Source: JBBSEX01 sp038239345 (GTDB lineage: Bacteria > Acidobacteriota > Terriglobia > Bryobacterales > Bryobacteraceae). Taken from it: a stretch of 16,587 nucleotides of DNA. Below the pieces are notes generated by a model. The model did not search any database. It saw nothing but the letters and a program-made list of their open reading frames with translations, and was not told the DNA's origin. This document shows, in pieces, positions 8,275 through 16,455 of this stretch. The position numbers were made by a program, and so were the translations under genes. Every line of letters begins with the position of its first letter. Position 1 is the stretch's first letter. The stretch is taken from NCBI GenBank assembly GCA_038239345.1, contig JBBSEX010000054.1, forward strand, positions 1 through 16,587, written 5' to 3'.

Positions 8275-8495
8275 TGACGAGTTGTGCCCCCGCGCCAAGC
8301 TCGTTTAGCCAAGCTCGACACATTAGGGGCGCAACGAACTCGAGCGCCATTGTCATAGCGATCCATCGGCTGATAAGTTGTTCCAGCGCACCATTCACAC
8401 CATTTTATGCTGCGAATTCCGCTCTCTGGTTACAGGAAGGGACGAGAGCCAGCCAAGAGTGAGCAATAGTTGCTGAACCAGGGCTCAAAGGTCTG
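8275..8495. promoter_or_regulatory. Shared divergent control region between the nurA and sngA operons
   Basis: This 221-bp gap separates two outward-facing operons, so both promoters must lie here. Hexamers with modest resemblance to sigma-70 sites can be found (for example TTGTTC near 8379 on the plus strand), but none has good spacing, so I do not assign a promoter. AAAGG lies a few bases before the sngA ATG. The direct repeat at 8294-8317 is the clearest candidate operator. Confidence 0.5.
8294..8317. repeat. 10-bp direct repeat in the divergent control region
   Basis: GCCAAGCTCG occurs twice (8294-8303 and 8308-8317) separated by TTTA, a period of 14 bp. It sits 20-43 bp upstream of the chosen nurA ATG, where an operator or leader element would be placed. 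No regulator gene of a classical type lies in the two operons. Confidence 0.45.
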
Positions 8496-10790
8496 ATGCT
8501 TGGGATGAAGGCGGAAGGTTCCTATGCGATATCTTCGAAGTGCATGGAATTTGTGGCCCTTTGTGTTTTGGTTGGCGGAATATGGCTAATCGTTCGCTTG
8601 ATTAGCAAGAGCACTGCTCCCAGCAAGGGCCCACAAACCCTACTTTCAACCGAAGTTTCGCGGTTACAACCATCACCTGCAGCTAGACCTCCAGTTCGAG
8701 CGGCCCAGCCGCCTCAACTCCCCCGTCAGGAGTCCGCCGGTCGGTGGATTCCACCGGGACAAGAAATTGAGATTCAAGGCTTTCGAATTCCTGGAGGAAT
8801 GCTTTACGTGGGCAGATCGATGAGCAGGGTTGCTGGAATGGGTGTCGAACCCGCCTTGATTAACCCGAGTCTCTCGATCACGAGCACGAGTTCGGATGAG
8901 ATGCCCTACTGGCCAAGTTATCACGACATCTCACCGAGTGCTCGCGGAGCTTTTCTCCGCTGGCTCGCCGGAGACAGAAAGGATCCCGACGCATATATCG
9001 GTCTTGTATTTCTCTTCCTCTACGGACTAGAACGTCGTGCCCTCGCTGAAAAGGCCCACACCACCGACGCCGAATGGGACCGGATCCGCCTCGAAGTACG
9101 GCGGCTTCTAGCGATATACGGGGGCAATAGTTCCTTTCGGAATTATGCGACTCAATTCGTGAGTATTTTGGAAGCGACAAAGATCGACGGCGACACGCTC
9201 CGCGATAGAGTGCCCGTTGTAACCAAATCATACGAGTCCGAAAACCTGCCTCTGAAAATTGGCCTTGGTTGGATGGCAAACAACGGCCACACCATTCCCG
9301 CAGCTTGGGCTTTCGCTTGGGTCCGCTCCCACGACGGTTTCTACGAGCGAACTCCGGCGTCGCGATGCTCTGCGGAGTTCGAAAGACTATTTGCCATCCG
9401 CTATCGTGAGAAGTTTGGCGATGGCGTCGTGGTCAAACCTAACAAGACCCCGATCACATCCAGCTACCGCCCAGCTAGCGCGTCCTTTCCCGGGAACGTC
9501 GACATCAGCATGCCGGACCTTCCCAATGTCACGATTCTGAAGCAACCCATCGACAAGCTAGTGGCGCTCGCAGATCAGTGCACCGACGAGCTGGATTCCT
9601 ATAGCCGCTTTCTCGGCCGAAACCCAGGGGCGAGCGATACCCCGGCGGGCTTGGCCCTGTTGCCGTCGGTGCTGGCTGGCCCGGATGGGCATCCGGCCTT
9701 AGCAAAAATCATGACATGGGCCGGTAACCTTGATTTCAAAAATGATCTAGCGGTCGCGGACTACGTATCACTCCGGGGAGCCTGGCCAAGCCTTGCGGAA
9801 AAAGAAATCTCCAAGCGAGAAGCCGTCACTGTTGCTCAATGCCTAGGGAAACTAGGATATGGTCTTGAACCAGATATTCGCTTCGCGGCTCACCAGTTGG
9901 ATCCGGCTGAACTCCTCGTTCTTTTCCGAATGACCAAGGATGCGCCGGCGGCGCCTTCCGCCGCGTATACAAGCGCCACGTTGGTTGCTCATCTTGGTGC
10001 GCTCATCGCCCATGCCGACGGAGAAGTCGCGGCCGAGGAAGAACAGGCGCTGATGTCTCACGCGGCGGGGTCTTCGGATCTCAATGCTGTAGAGCGGTTG
10101 AGGCTGCGCGCCTACCTTAAGTGGCTCCTGATCAAGCCGCGCGAGCTTGCTGGGCTAAAGCGACGCATTGAAAGCCTTTCCATGGACGGGAAGGGCGCTT
10201 TGGGAGGTTTCCTCTCCCGGTTAGTAGGACTGGACGGCCACATTGCACCGGTAGAGATTACAGCTCTGCAAAAGATCTACCGTCAGCTGGGCCTCAATCC
10301 CGAGCAGGTCTTCGCCGACACCCATGCTGCCGCAACAGAACCTATCGTGGTTCAGGCATCGGAACCATCGCCTGCTTATACCCTCCCTAGTCCGAAGAAA
10401 GGAAGCGCTCCGATAAAGCCGCGCGTTAACCTGGAACGAATTCGCGCGATGGAAGCCGAATCCGAACGGGTCTCTGTCCTCCTCCGCGAGATCTTTGTGA
10501 GCGAAGAGGAGGTTGTCGAATCTCGCGACTCGGAGGTTCCCCATACCGTTCCGGCCGTTCAGATTCTTGATCTGGACCTTGCACACTCGCAGTTTGCGCT
10601 CGCCCTTCTCGATCGTTCGGTATGGAGCCGGGCCGAATTAGAAACAATCGCCGCCCAACATCATCTGCTTCCCGATGGCGCGGTGGATGCCGTGAATGAG
10701 GCGAGTCTAAATCTGCACGGCGATCTACTCTTGGAAGGTGACGATTCAATCGAAGTAAATCCCAACATTAGGAGCGCGATTCTACCGTGA
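8496..10790 (+). CDS. sngA: TerB-N / TerB / TerB-C domain protein, membrane-anchored; Shango SngA-like
   Basis: This is a 764-residue multidomain protein. A hydrophobic helix at about 18-36 (EFVALCVLVGGIWLIVRLI) precedes a Pro-rich linker (to about 85), suggesting an N-terminal membrane anchor with the bulk in the cytoplasm. TerB-N follows, with IPGGMLYVGR (98-107), MPYWPSYHDISPSAR (136-150) and FLFLYGLERRAL (172-183). A TerB helical core carries two acidic metal-binding-type motifs, AHADGEVAAEEE (505-516) and LDGHIAPVE (579-587). TerB-C occupies the end (about 690-764). TerB domains are helical and bind divalent metal. Together with the two downstream genes this is the SngA-type component of the Shango anti-phage system. 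The ATG at 8496 has AAAGG four bases upstream; ATGs at 8505 and 8544 are alternatives that keep the helix. The stop overlaps the next start by GTGA. Confidence 0.85.
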   Translation: MLGMKAEGSYAISSKCMEFVALCVLVGGIWLIVRLISKSTAPSKGPQTLLSTEVSRLQPSPAARPPVRAAQPPQLPRQESAGRWIPPGQEIEIQGFRIPGGMLYVGRSMSRVAGMGVEPALINPSLSITSTSSDEMPYWPSYHDISPSARGAFLRWLAGDRKDPDAYIGLVFLFLYGLERRALAEKAHTTDAEWDRIRLEVRRLLAIYGGNSSFRNYATQFVSILEATKIDGDTLRDRVPVVTKSYESENLPLKIGLGWMANNGHTIPAAWAFAWVRSHDGFYERTPASRCSAEFERLFAIRYREKFGDGVVVKPNKTPITSSYRPASASFPGNVDISMPDLPNVTILKQPIDKLVALADQCTDELDSYSRFLGRNPGASDTPAGLALLPSVLAGPDGHPALAKIMTWAGNLDFKNDLAVADYVSLRGAWPSLAEKEISKREAVTVAQCLGKLGYGLEPDIRFAAHQLDPAELLVLFRMTKDAPAAPSAAYTSATLVAHLGALIAHADGEVAAEEEQALMSHAAGSSDLNAVERLRLRAYLKWLLIKPRELAGLKRRIESLSMDGKGALGGFLSRLVGLDGHIAPVEITALQKIYRQLGLNPEQVFADTHAAATEPIVVQASEPSPAYTLPSPKKGSAPIKPRVNLERIRAMEAESERVSVLLREIFVSEEEVVESRDSEVPHTVPAVQILDLDLAHSQFALALLDRSVWSRAELETIAAQHHLLPDGAVDAVNEASLNLHGDLLLEGDDSIEVNPNIRSAILP

Positions 10791-12085
10791 GCACCATTCG
10801 CCCAAAGGAACGTGACGCGGTCCTTCAGTCTCTACGAGCTGGAGTCGTGCCTCGCTTAGGCCAACATTTGATACAGGTAGGCAGGCTGAAAGAGATCGAG
10901 GCCCTGCTAAAGGACATGGAAAGGTGTTCGGATGGCGGCTCGGCGATCCGATTTGTGATCGGCTCGTACGGTTCAGGGAAAACGTTCTTCTTGAATCTGG
11001 TTCGCTCCATTGCTCTCGAAAAGCGGCTCGTAACGGTCCATGCGGATCTATCTCCAGACCGGCGCCTTCAGGCATCCAGCGGTCAGGCTCGCTCCCTCTA
11101 CTCCGAACTGATGAGGAACATTGCCACGCGCGCCAAGCCTGAGGGCGGAGCAATGAACAGCATCGTCGAGCGGTTTGTCACTGAGGCACTTAAGGAGAGT
11201 CGTGCGACTGGAACTTCGCCGGATGCGCAGATCCACAAGCAGTTGGAACAATTGTCAGAATTAACCGGCGGATATGACTTTGCAGAAGTGATTGCCTGTT
11301 ACTGGCGAGGTCACGATACAGGCAACGAGCAATTGAAGGCCGATGCTGTTCGATGGCTCCGCGCCGAGTTCTCCACGAGAACGGATGCACGCGCCGCGCT
11401 CGGCGTCAGGACGATTATCGACGACCAGACCTTCTACGATCACCTACGGCTCATGGCCCGGTTTGTCCGGCTTGCCGGATTCGGTGGAATGATTGTGTCT
11501 CTGGACGAAATGGTGAATCTGTACAAGATCGCGAACACGCAATCACGTAGTGCGAATTACGAGCAGATCCTGCGCATCCTAAATGATTCCCTACAAGGGT
11601 CCGCCGTCGGATTAGGCTTCCTGATGGGCGGAACGCCAGAATTTCTAATGGACACACGTCGGGGCCTTTACAGCTACGCCGCGCTTCAGTCACGGCTCGC
11701 CGAGAATAGCTTCGCTCGGGACGGAGTGGTTGATTTCGGTTCACCGGTGCTCCGGCTGTCCAGTTTGACTCCCGAGGACTTCTACCTCTTGATCTCTAAG
11801 ATTCGGCATGTTCAGGCATCGGGCGATCCCCAGAAGTATCTACTTCCCGATGATGGTCTGCACCGTTTCATGGCGCACTGCGAAAAGCGAATTGGAGAAG
11901 CGTATTTCCGCACTCCGCGCACGACGATCACCTCCTTCGTGAACGTCCTCGCGGTACTGGAACAGAACCCTCATGTGAATTGGGAAGAATTGCTGGAGGG
12001 TACCGCGGTTACCGAGGACAAAGAAGACCTATCCGAATCGGACGAATCGGCAGACGCGGACGAGCTAACCTCGTTTCAGCTATAG
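10787..12085 (+). CDS. sngB: P-loop ATPase, DUF2791/BrxD-like; Shango SngB-like
   Basis: This 432-residue AAA/STAND-type ATPase resembles the BrxD/DUF2791 family of BREX systems and the ATPase of Shango. Walker A is GSYGSGKT (59-66), just after the family's N-terminal helix with VPRLGQHLIQVGR. Walker B is MIVSLDEM (D240, E241). A sensor-1-like segment (GLGFLMGGTPEFL, 275-287) and an arginine-rich stretch follow. The C-terminus is strongly acidic (residues about 410-432). The start is GTG, sharing four bases with the sngA stop. TTAGGAG lies about 11 bases upstream, so translation is probably coupled. The position between a TerB protein and an Lhr-like helicase suggests it loads or gates the helicase; that is inference. 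Family assignment is confident, mechanism is not. Confidence 0.85.
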   Translation: MSTIRPKERDAVLQSLRAGVVPRLGQHLIQVGRLKEIEALLKDMERCSDGGSAIRFVIGSYGSGKTFFLNLVRSIALEKRLVTVHADLSPDRRLQASSGQARSLYSELMRNIATRAKPEGGAMNSIVERFVTEALKESRATGTSPDAQIHKQLEQLSELTGGYDFAEVIACYWRGHDTGNEQLKADAVRWLRAEFSTRTDARAALGVRTIIDDQTFYDHLRLMARFVRLAGFGGMIVSLDEMVNLYKIANTQSRSANYEQILRILNDSLQGSAVGLGFLMGGTPEFLMDTRRGLYSYAALQSRLAENSFARDGVVDFGSPVLRLSSLTPEDFYLLISKIRHVQASGDPQKYLLPDDGLHRFMAHCEKRIGEAYFRTPRTTITSFVNVLAVLEQNPHVNWEELLEGTAVTEDKEDLSESDESADADELTSFQL

Positions 12086-12097
12086 CGGGGACTGGTC

Positions 12098-14296
12098 ATG
12101 CAATCCGACCCTTCTCGAGCGTTCGAACTTCTCCATCCAGCGGTGCAGAGATGGATATGGGAGCGGAAGTGGTCGGAACTTCGCGACGCTCAAGAACGAA
12201 CAATCCCGATCATCCTTGAAGGTACCCGCGATGTCGTCATCGCCGCTACGACTGCTTCCGGCAAAACCGAGGCGGCGTTTCTTCCCATTGTGTCGCGGCT
12301 CCTCAACGACGGCGGTGAGGGCCTTGCGCTTTACGTGAGCCCCCTAAAGGCCCTCATCAACGACCTGCGTTTGCGCTTAGAAGAATTGTTCGGAATTGGC
12401 GACATGCCCGTCTATCCCTGGCACGGTGACATCGCAGCGTCGAAGAAAACGGCTTTCGAGCGGAATCCTCGCGGCGCACTGTTAATCACGCCAGAGTCGC
12501 TTGAGAGTATTTTCGTCCGCAAGGGCTTCTATCTACCCTCTATCTTCCAGCACTTGCAGTACGTCGTCGTTGACGAATTGCATTCGTTCATCAATACCGA
12601 ACGTGGAATGCAGCTCATGTCACTTCTCCAGCGTCTCGAAGCGACGCTGGCAAGGAGAGTTCCACGCGTCGGCTTGAGCGCCACCCTTGGGGACAAAAGA
12701 ATCGCCGCTGACTTCCTTCGCCCGAACGAGGGAGCTGGCGTTGAAGTGGTCGAGAGCAAAGAGGCGGGCCAGGAAATCCGGGTTCTGGTGAAGGGCTATT
12801 GCGAACCTTTCGCGAGTCATTCAGACGATGAGGCTACCGCGCCAGACAAGGAGCTGGACGGGCTCGCACTTGTGGCAGTGACTCGCGACCTCTTCAATGT
12901 GCTACAGGGGTCGAAGAATCTGGTCTTCGCCAACAGCCGCAGGCGGGTCGAGGAGTTCACGGACCGGTTAGTCAGGCTCTGCGAAGACCAAGGTCGACCA
13001 AACGAATTCTACGCGCACCATGGCAGCCTTTCGAAGGTACTACGAGAGGAAGTGGAAGAAATCCTGAAGGAATCTGATCGACCAGCCACTGCTGTCTGCA
13101 CCTCAAGTCTGGAGATGGGTATCGACATCGGTCAAGTTAGGAGTGTCGCTCAGATCGATGCCCCTTTTAGTGTCGCTAGCCTCAGGCAGAGGTTGGGACG
13201 GTCGGGCCGACGAGGAGAGCCAGCAATCCTTCGCATGTATGTTACAGAGCTGGAGCTTCACTCCGGCCTCGCTCCGCAAGACACGCTCCGTCTGGATCTA
13301 TTTCAAGCGGTGGCGGCGACGCAGCTTCTTCTACAAAAGTGGTGTGAGCCGCCCACAACCACGCGGCTCCATCTTTCGACCTTGATCCAGCAGATACTCT
13401 CGCTGATCGCGCAATATGGGGGGCTAACGGCCGAAGATGCCTGGCAGATCACTTGCAAAAGTGGTCCATTTCGTGAAGTTGATCAGGCAATGTTCGCCGA
13501 TGTGCTTCGCGGGCTTGGTCAAAATGACCTTATCATGCAGGCACCGGACGGAACGCTCCTTCACAGCTCCGCTGGCGAGCACATCGTAAACCACTACAGC
13601 TTTTATACGGCTTTCTGGACGTCAGACGAATTTAAGCTTGTCCATGGACATAATGTCCTCGGCTCTCTCCCCGTCAGTCATCCGATCCCCGAGAAGAGCT
13701 TGATTCTCTTTGCAGGCCGGCGATGGCGCGTGGTTTCTCTCGACGATCAGCGGAAGGTAATTGAAGTCGTTCCAGCCCAGGGTGGCAGGGCACCTCACTT
13801 CTCAGGAGGCGGCGGGATCGTTCACCGTCGCGTACACGAGGAAATGAAGCGACTCTATTCTGGCGTCGACCGACCTGCCTACCTAGATTCTCATGCGAAC
13901 CAACTACTCTCCGAAGGACGGGAACAGTTCGCTCGACACACGCTTGCATCGCGGTCCGTGGTCCCGCATGAGGGAGGTTGTTTGTTATTCCTTTGGGCGG
14001 GAGACACTATCGCAAATACAGTGTTGGGCCAGCTTCGATCACTCGGCTTGACTGGGCTGACGTTTGGTGTAGGCCTTGTGCTAGAAGACGTCACGCCAGA
14101 ACAACTTCGGAGCTACCTGCACAATATTGTCAACTGCGGTCCAGCCGATTCGACCGCGCTGGCGGATTCAATTCCAAATCAAATCATCGATCGCTACGAT
14201 GAATATCTGAGACCCGAGCTGCTGTCGGCGAACTACGCATCCGGCCAGCTTGATCCTCGGGGCGCTTGGGAGTGCCTCGGGACGCTTTCGTATTAA
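12098..14296 (+). CDS. sngC: Lhr/BrxHI-like superfamily 2 helicase; Shango SngC-like
   Basis: This 732-residue helicase has a full SF2 motif set. There is a Q-motif-like ELRDAQE, motif I ATTASGKT (50-57), Ia YVSPLKAL, Ib ITPES, motif II VVDELHSF (DELH at 159-162), motif III SAT (194-196), LVFANSRRR, ICT-type CTSSLEMGIDIG and motif VI QRLGRSGRRG (364-373). The DELH box and the GRSGR form place it with Lhr-type DNA helicases such as BrxHI of BREX rather than RecQ. The roughly 350-residue C-terminal part should hold the winged-helix and accessory domains and has no cysteine cluster. The ATG lies 12 bases after the sngB stop with GGGGA upstream. It is the last gene of the rightward operon and is the expected Shango helicase. 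Confidence 0.9.
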   Translation: MQSDPSRAFELLHPAVQRWIWERKWSELRDAQERTIPIILEGTRDVVIAATTASGKTEAAFLPIVSRLLNDGGEGLALYVSPLKALINDLRLRLEELFGIGDMPVYPWHGDIAASKKTAFERNPRGALLITPESLESIFVRKGFYLPSIFQHLQYVVVDELHSFINTERGMQLMSLLQRLEATLARRVPRVGLSATLGDKRIAADFLRPNEGAGVEVVESKEAGQEIRVLVKGYCEPFASHSDDEATAPDKELDGLALVAVTRDLFNVLQGSKNLVFANSRRRVEEFTDRLVRLCEDQGRPNEFYAHHGSLSKVLREEVEEILKESDRPATAVCTSSLEMGIDIGQVRSVAQIDAPFSVASLRQRLGRSGRRGEPAILRMYVTELELHSGLAPQDTLRLDLFQAVAATQLLLQKWCEPPTTTRLHLSTLIQQILSLIAQYGGLTAEDAWQITCKSGPFREVDQAMFADVLRGLGQNDLIMQAPDGTLLHSSAGEHIVNHYSFYTAFWTSDEFKLVHGHNVLGSLPVSHPIPEKSLILFAGRRWRVVSLDDQRKVIEVVPAQGGRAPHFSGGGGIVHRRVHEEMKRLYSGVDRPAYLDSHANQLLSEGREQFARHTLASRSVVPHEGGCLLFLWAGDTIANTVLGQLRSLGLTGLTFGVGLVLEDVTPEQLRSYLHNIVNCGPADSTALADSIPNQIIDRYDEYLRPELLSANYASGQLDPRGAWECLGTLSY

Positions 14297-14315
14297 TGCG
14301 CCGGGCGAACGGCAC

Positions 14316-14336
14316 CTCGTTGGGAATCGGAACGAG
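14316..14336. terminator. Possible bidirectional terminator hairpin between convergent genes
   Basis: CTCGTT (14316-14321) and AACGAG (14331-14336) form a six-pair stem with a nine-base loop in the 42-bp gap between the converging sngC and Fic gene ends. There is no T-run on either side, so this is weak. Confidence 0.3.
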
Positions 14337-14338
14337 CT

Positions 14339-15838
14339 TCAATACCGACGTGCCTCCGTGAAGATGTCGGGCGTAGGCATCGTCAAACGAATGCCGGCCG
14401 TGTCGGCCTCGTTCGGATCCACGAATGCGTGGGTTCGGTCAAGGATCAATCGCGCCCCCTCTAGTTCCGCGAAATCGACCGCCGCCGTATACCGTTGCGC
14501 GAAGTCCATAGTGCGCACGAGAGCTCCGGTAATTCCGTTTTGCGATAGCGCCTTCAAAGCCATCAGGTAATTGTTGCGGTACACGGTCGGCACGATGATT
14601 CGGTTCTCGGCGGCAGCGACCAGTTCGGCGTTCATCATGATGCGGGCAACGCGACCGTTGCCATCCGCGAACGGGTGAACCTCAGCGACGAGGAACATCA
14701 TGAAGATGGCACGATGTAGTGGACTGGTAAGACCACGGTAGACTTCAAAGCCTTTAGCGAGGGTGCCTTCCACTAACTCAGGCGCGACAAACAAAGTCGA
14801 ACCGGCGCGGTTTGGATCGGCTTTGAATCGTCCGGGCCCTTTGTCCGGGCGGCCTTCCATGATCCGCGCATGTCGGCTTTTCAGAATCGCCCCCAGTTCA
14901 TCGAAACTACCGGGGAGGCAGGACATTTCATGCGCGTCAGAGACTAGCTTCCAAGTTCCCAGAACGTCATGAGCATCCTCGGGACGGGCTTTCGGAATGT
15001 AACCTTTAAAGACAATATCGGCAGCCTCATCGACAGCAAATTCAGTCCCTTCGATAAAGTTGGAAAAATAGGCCTCGAAGAACGGAAGGGCGACGCCATC
15101 TGTGGTTCGAGCAAGGCGCGTCATAGGCGCGCTTCCCGCGAGTTCTGCAAAGAGGCACTGGAATAGTTCGAGCCGTTGCGGATCATAAGGCAACCCAGCG
15201 GCACGTGCGACGGCAACTGGCGATTCCAGTGGTGCGCCTCGCGTACCGAGCAAGGTGCCGATCAGAGCATCGAGACTTTGAAACTCGTCCCGCAAGTCCA
15301 GCAGCCCCGCAATTTCCCGAGCGTCGTCGCGCAGGCGCTGAAGTGCGGGTTCGCCACCACGACGGAGCAGTTCGTCAAGGCGCTCCTCAAGCTCACGCTT
15401 TGAAAGAGTGCGGGCGACACCGTCACGTGCGCGGGATGGACGCATGTTCTCAAGAAAGGCGCGCGCCGGAGAGGCAATGCGCAAACTGTCGATGAAGGGC
15501 CTGTCACTTTCCAGCGGTGGCCGTCCCTTGCGCGGGCGCAGGGTCACCCCAGGTAAAGAGATATCGCGTTTGTGATCGGCAATCAGAAACACGGAACCAT
15601 CCGCAGCCGGCCGGTTCTCAAGAGCGGTACGGTCGGCGATGAGGGCACCAGGCAGATACGCGGCAACCAGCGGCCAGAGATTCCGGTGTACGATTCGTTC
15701 CGGTGGCTCTGTAAGATTCCGGGTATAAAGTCGTGAACTAAGCTTTCGCAGCCGCCCAAGCTTGGTCTCGCGCGAGACGGCGGAGGCGAGTTCGGAGTTG
15801 GAAACGAAAACCTCCGGCATGGCTGAGAAATTGGGCAT
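14339..15838 (-). CDS. AbiEi-like N-terminus fused to class II Fic adenylyltransferase domain
   Basis: This 499-residue protein has two parts. Residues about 1-140 resemble the winged-helix and linker of AbiEi-type antitoxin regulators: SELASAVSRETKLGRLRKLSSRLYT, then PGALIADRTALENR. The C-terminal half is a Fic domain with the complete catalytic motif HPFADGNGRVAR (388-399, with H388, N394, R396 and R399). Such domains transfer AMP, or occasionally other groups, to hydroxyl side chains of target proteins. An inhibitory helix motif of the [S/T]xxxE[G/N] type is present upstream as SNFIEG (259-264, E263). That marks a class II, self-inhibited enzyme. GGGGA lies about nine bases before the ATG, inside a hairpin. 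The gene converges on the Shango operon and probably has its own promoter. It could be a stress-triggered toxin or a regulator; the target is unknown. Confidence 0.85.
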   Translation of the reverse strand: MPNFSAMPEVFVSNSELASAVSRETKLGRLRKLSSRLYTRNLTEPPERIVHRNLWPLVAAYLPGALIADRTALENRPAADGSVFLIADHKRDISLPGVTLRPRKGRPPLESDRPFIDSLRIASPARAFLENMRPSRARDGVARTLSKRELEERLDELLRRGGEPALQRLRDDAREIAGLLDLRDEFQSLDALIGTLLGTRGAPLESPVAVARAAGLPYDPQRLELFQCLFAELAGSAPMTRLARTTDGVALPFFEAYFSNFIEGTEFAVDEAADIVFKGYIPKARPEDAHDVLGTWKLVSDAHEMSCLPGSFDELGAILKSRHARIMEGRPDKGPGRFKADPNRAGSTLFVAPELVEGTLAKGFEVYRGLTSPLHRAIFMMFLVAEVHPFADGNGRVARIMMNAELVAAAENRIIVPTVYRNNYLMALKALSQNGITGALVRTMDFAQRYTAAVDFAELEGARLILDRTHAFVDPNEADTAGIRLTMPTPDIFTEARRY

Positions 15839-15839
15839 T

Positions 15840-15860
15840 ACTGGGTTCCCCGAAGCCAGT
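15840..15860 (-). promoter_or_regulatory. Hairpin over the ribosome site of the Fic-fusion gene
   Basis: ACTGG (15840-15844) and CCAGT (15856-15860) form the outer stem. TTC (15846-15848) and GAA (15852-15854) form an inner stem, around a CCC loop. On the mRNA strand this places the GGGGAA Shine-Dalgarno in the loop and inner stem, immediately upstream of the ATG at 15838. It could limit translation, or be a DNA operator for autoregulation by the AbiEi-like N-terminus, since AbiEi proteins bind inverted repeats at their own promoter. Confidence 0.45.
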
Positions 15861-16291
15861 GTATCAAGATTACGGGAGTTAAGCGACTATCGTCCCAACT
15901 TTTTGGGGGTTTAGCTCCTTGTCCCCTCTGAGGGGTAAGAAGAAATCGGATAACCTGACGGGGCTGATCTTTCCGAAGGCAAAAGGGTTGCTTGGAGGTC
16001 CAGGTTGAATGTTGGGAGACCGTCTATAAACGAATACCGGTGTCCGTCTCGCTACCCCAGATCCTCCATTCTAGTCCTCTATAGAGCTTAGTAATCGGTG
16101 GAGGCGTCTTTGTCTTGGAGTCGAAGGCAGGTGTCGGCTGACCGCGGTGCACGGGCGTTAACGGGCCAGTCCAACCCGGCCAAAGAAATCCGTCCGAGAT
16201 TCTCTATGGTTAATTCCGCGTCCCGAACACCCTTTACCGTTTCCTTAATAGTTGATGGACCTACATTCCATTCCGCGGATGAGGAGCCAAA
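15861..16291. other. Intergenic stretch without a convincing gene
   Basis: No open frame here has a ribosome site or recognisable motifs. Two small stem-loops are visible: CCCAA/TTGGG at 15894-15907, and CCCCT/AGGGG at 15923-15935 with a CTG loop. The promoter of the leftward Fic gene must lie in the first part and that of the rightward small ORF in the last part. I cannot place either confidently. Confidence 0.45.
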
Positions 16292-16435
16292 ATGCAGAAT
16301 TCACACGATTTTCAACACGATCTGTTAGTCGTGTCTATTGACGCAATCGGCGGGGAACCGTTAGCTGGATCAGGCTTTGAGACCGAGGAGCCCGAACTGG
16401 GCTTCTCTCCCGCCGAGTTGGAAGGGGAGGAGTAG
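16292..16435 (+). CDS. 47-residue acidic small ORF with strong ribosome site
   Basis: I do not recognise this protein. It has 47 residues, running from MQNSHDFQHDLLVVSIDAIGG to a tail ending ELEGEE, and the second half is strongly acidic with no Lys or Arg. The start is well supported: GGATGAGGAG sits five bases before the ATG. A second excellent Shine-Dalgarno (GGGGAGGAG) overlaps the end of this ORF just before another ATG at 16441, so it appears to be the first gene of an operon. A small acidic peptide leading an operon could be a peptide-product precursor with an IGG step at residues 19-21, or an antitoxin-like protein, but neither is shown. Confidence 0.5.
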   Translation: MQNSHDFQHDLLVVSIDAIGGEPLAGSGFETEEPELGFSPAELEGEE

Positions 16436-16440
16436 CGACC

Positions 16441-16455
16441 ATGGCGGCTAGTGTA
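16441..16455 (+). pseudogene. Start of a gene probably cut by a mobile element
   Basis: An ATG at 16441 follows GGGGAGGAG with eight bases between, a near-ideal start. The frame nevertheless closes at a TAG (16468-16470) after nine codons. Sequence resembling an insertion-sequence end begins within these codons (about 16449 onward). The simplest reading is that the second gene of the operon was interrupted here. What it encoded cannot be seen. Confidence 0.35.

Noticed and set aside
8275..8298. TTG start adding eight residues to NurA
   Set aside because: There is no better ribosome site than for the ATG at 8274, and the conserved family start follows that ATG directly. It remains possible.
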